From the NCBI GenBank assembly GCA_002379855.1, contig DFUX01000049.1:1-7098 (forward strand): a stretch of DNA of 7,098 nucleotides, in the 5' to 3' direction. This document shows positions 6,640 to 7,098 of this stretch, in pieces. Made by a program: the position numbers and the translations under genes. Position 1 is the first letter of the stretch, and each line of letters starts with the position of its first letter. The DNA is from Cloacimonetes bacterium UBA4175. Lineage in GTDB: Bacteria; Cloacimonadota; Cloacimonadia; Cloacimonadales; Cloacimonadaceae. Below the pieces are notes generated by a model. It did not search any database and had not been told where the DNA came from. It was given only the letters and a program-made list of their open reading frames with translations.

Positions 6640-7098
6640 AACGCCTTCCAATTGAGACACTGCATAGTTTTATGATCGAAGTTTTTACCCGCATCGGAGT
6701 GCCTGCCGAAGACGCTGGCATCTGCGCCGATATACTGATTGCCAGTGACCTGCGCGGTATCGAATCACACGGCATCGGACGCCTCAAGATGTATTACGAC
6801 CGCATCAAAGCGGGCATCCAGAAACCAGTCACCCAGATCGAGGTGATCCGCGACAAACACGCCACGGCAGTGTGGGACGGCAACCATGGCATGGGACACG
6901 TGATCGGTTTCAGGGCTATGAGCGAGGCCATCCGCAAGGCTTCCCAATACGGCCTGGGAGCGGTGGCAGTGAGAAACTCAACCCACTATGGCATCTGCGG
7001 CTACTACGCTGATATGGCCTGCCGGCAGAACATGCTGGGCCTCACTTTCACCAACGCCCGCCCCTCGATTTGCCCCACCCATGGGGTTGAACCTCTTC
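6636..7098 (+). CDS. Ldh_2 family NAD(P)-dependent dehydrogenase, N-terminal part
   Basis: The first 154 codons of a gene that runs off the right edge; the family is usually about 330-360 residues, so a little under half is visible. It belongs to the malate/L-lactate dehydrogenase-like family (Ldh_2), unrelated to classical Rossmann lactate dehydrogenases. Visible landmarks are SDLRGIESHGIGRL (37-50) with His45 and Arg49 at the expected active-site positions, NSTHYGICGYYADMA (114-128) with His117 as the likely catalytic histidine, and FTNARPSICPTHGVEPL (138-154) just before the usual GTNP motif. Family members reduce or oxidise 2-hydroxy acids (malate, lactate, sulfolactate, ureidoglycolate) or reduce cyclic imino acids such as piperideine-2-carboxylate. 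The substrate cannot be told from this fragment. The ATG overlaps the decarboxylase stop as ATGA, so the two are probably co-transcribed and translationally coupled. The intact motifs argue against a pseudogene. Confidence 0.88.
   Translation, partial: MKRLPIETLHSFMIEVFTRIGVPAEDAGICADILIASDLRGIESHGIGRLKMYYDRIKAGIQKPVTQIEVIRDKHATAVWDGNHGMGHVIGFRAMSEAIRKASQYGLGAVAVRNSTHYGICGYYADMACRQNMLGLTFTNARPSICPTHGVEPL

Overview
The window looks like ordinary bacterial chromosome, most likely from an uncultured anaerobe. All four recognisable genes lie on the + strand and are densely packed: two overlap their upstream neighbour by a few bases, and Shine-Dalgarno sites are clear where expected. Codon use is moderately GC-rich. 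The large DUF4175-type envelope protein, an adjacent exported TPR protein and a short AATTCG-repeat element in the left intergenic region together suggest a member of the Fibrobacterota-Chlorobiota-Bacteroidota neighbourhood. Cloacimonadota is my best guess, but this is inference and not secure.

Layout. Positions 1-335 hold no convincing gene. This stretch contains a three-copy AATTCG repeat (167-191), a possible promoter pointing left off the window, and a 17-codon mini-ORF with a good ribosome site. Positions 336-3557 encode a 1073-residue membrane-anchored protein of the DUF4175 type: three N-terminal membrane helices, a beta-rich region, then a very long Gln/Met-rich coiled coil. Positions 3550-5289 overlap that gene by 8 bases and encode a 579-residue exported TPR protein. 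A 135-base gap (5290-5424) carries a consensus -35 hexamer and an inverted repeat but no good -10 box or terminator. Positions 5425-6639 encode a complete fold-type III PLP amino-acid decarboxylase (ornithine/lysine decarboxylase family). From 6636, overlapping it by 4 bases (ATGA), runs the first 154 codons of an Ldh_2 family NAD(P)-dependent oxidoreductase, cut off by the window edge.

How they fit together. There appear to be two transcription units. The first (DUF4175 + TPR) is probably an envelope-associated pair of unknown role. The second (decarboxylase + Ldh_2 dehydrogenase) is a translationally coupled metabolic pair. It may act on a basic amino acid and a derived keto or imino acid, because the Ldh_2 family includes reductases of cyclic imino acids from lysine/ornithine catabolism. 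That link is the most interesting hypothesis here and rests on context only. I saw no mobile element, CRISPR array, RNA gene or obviously novel defence system.
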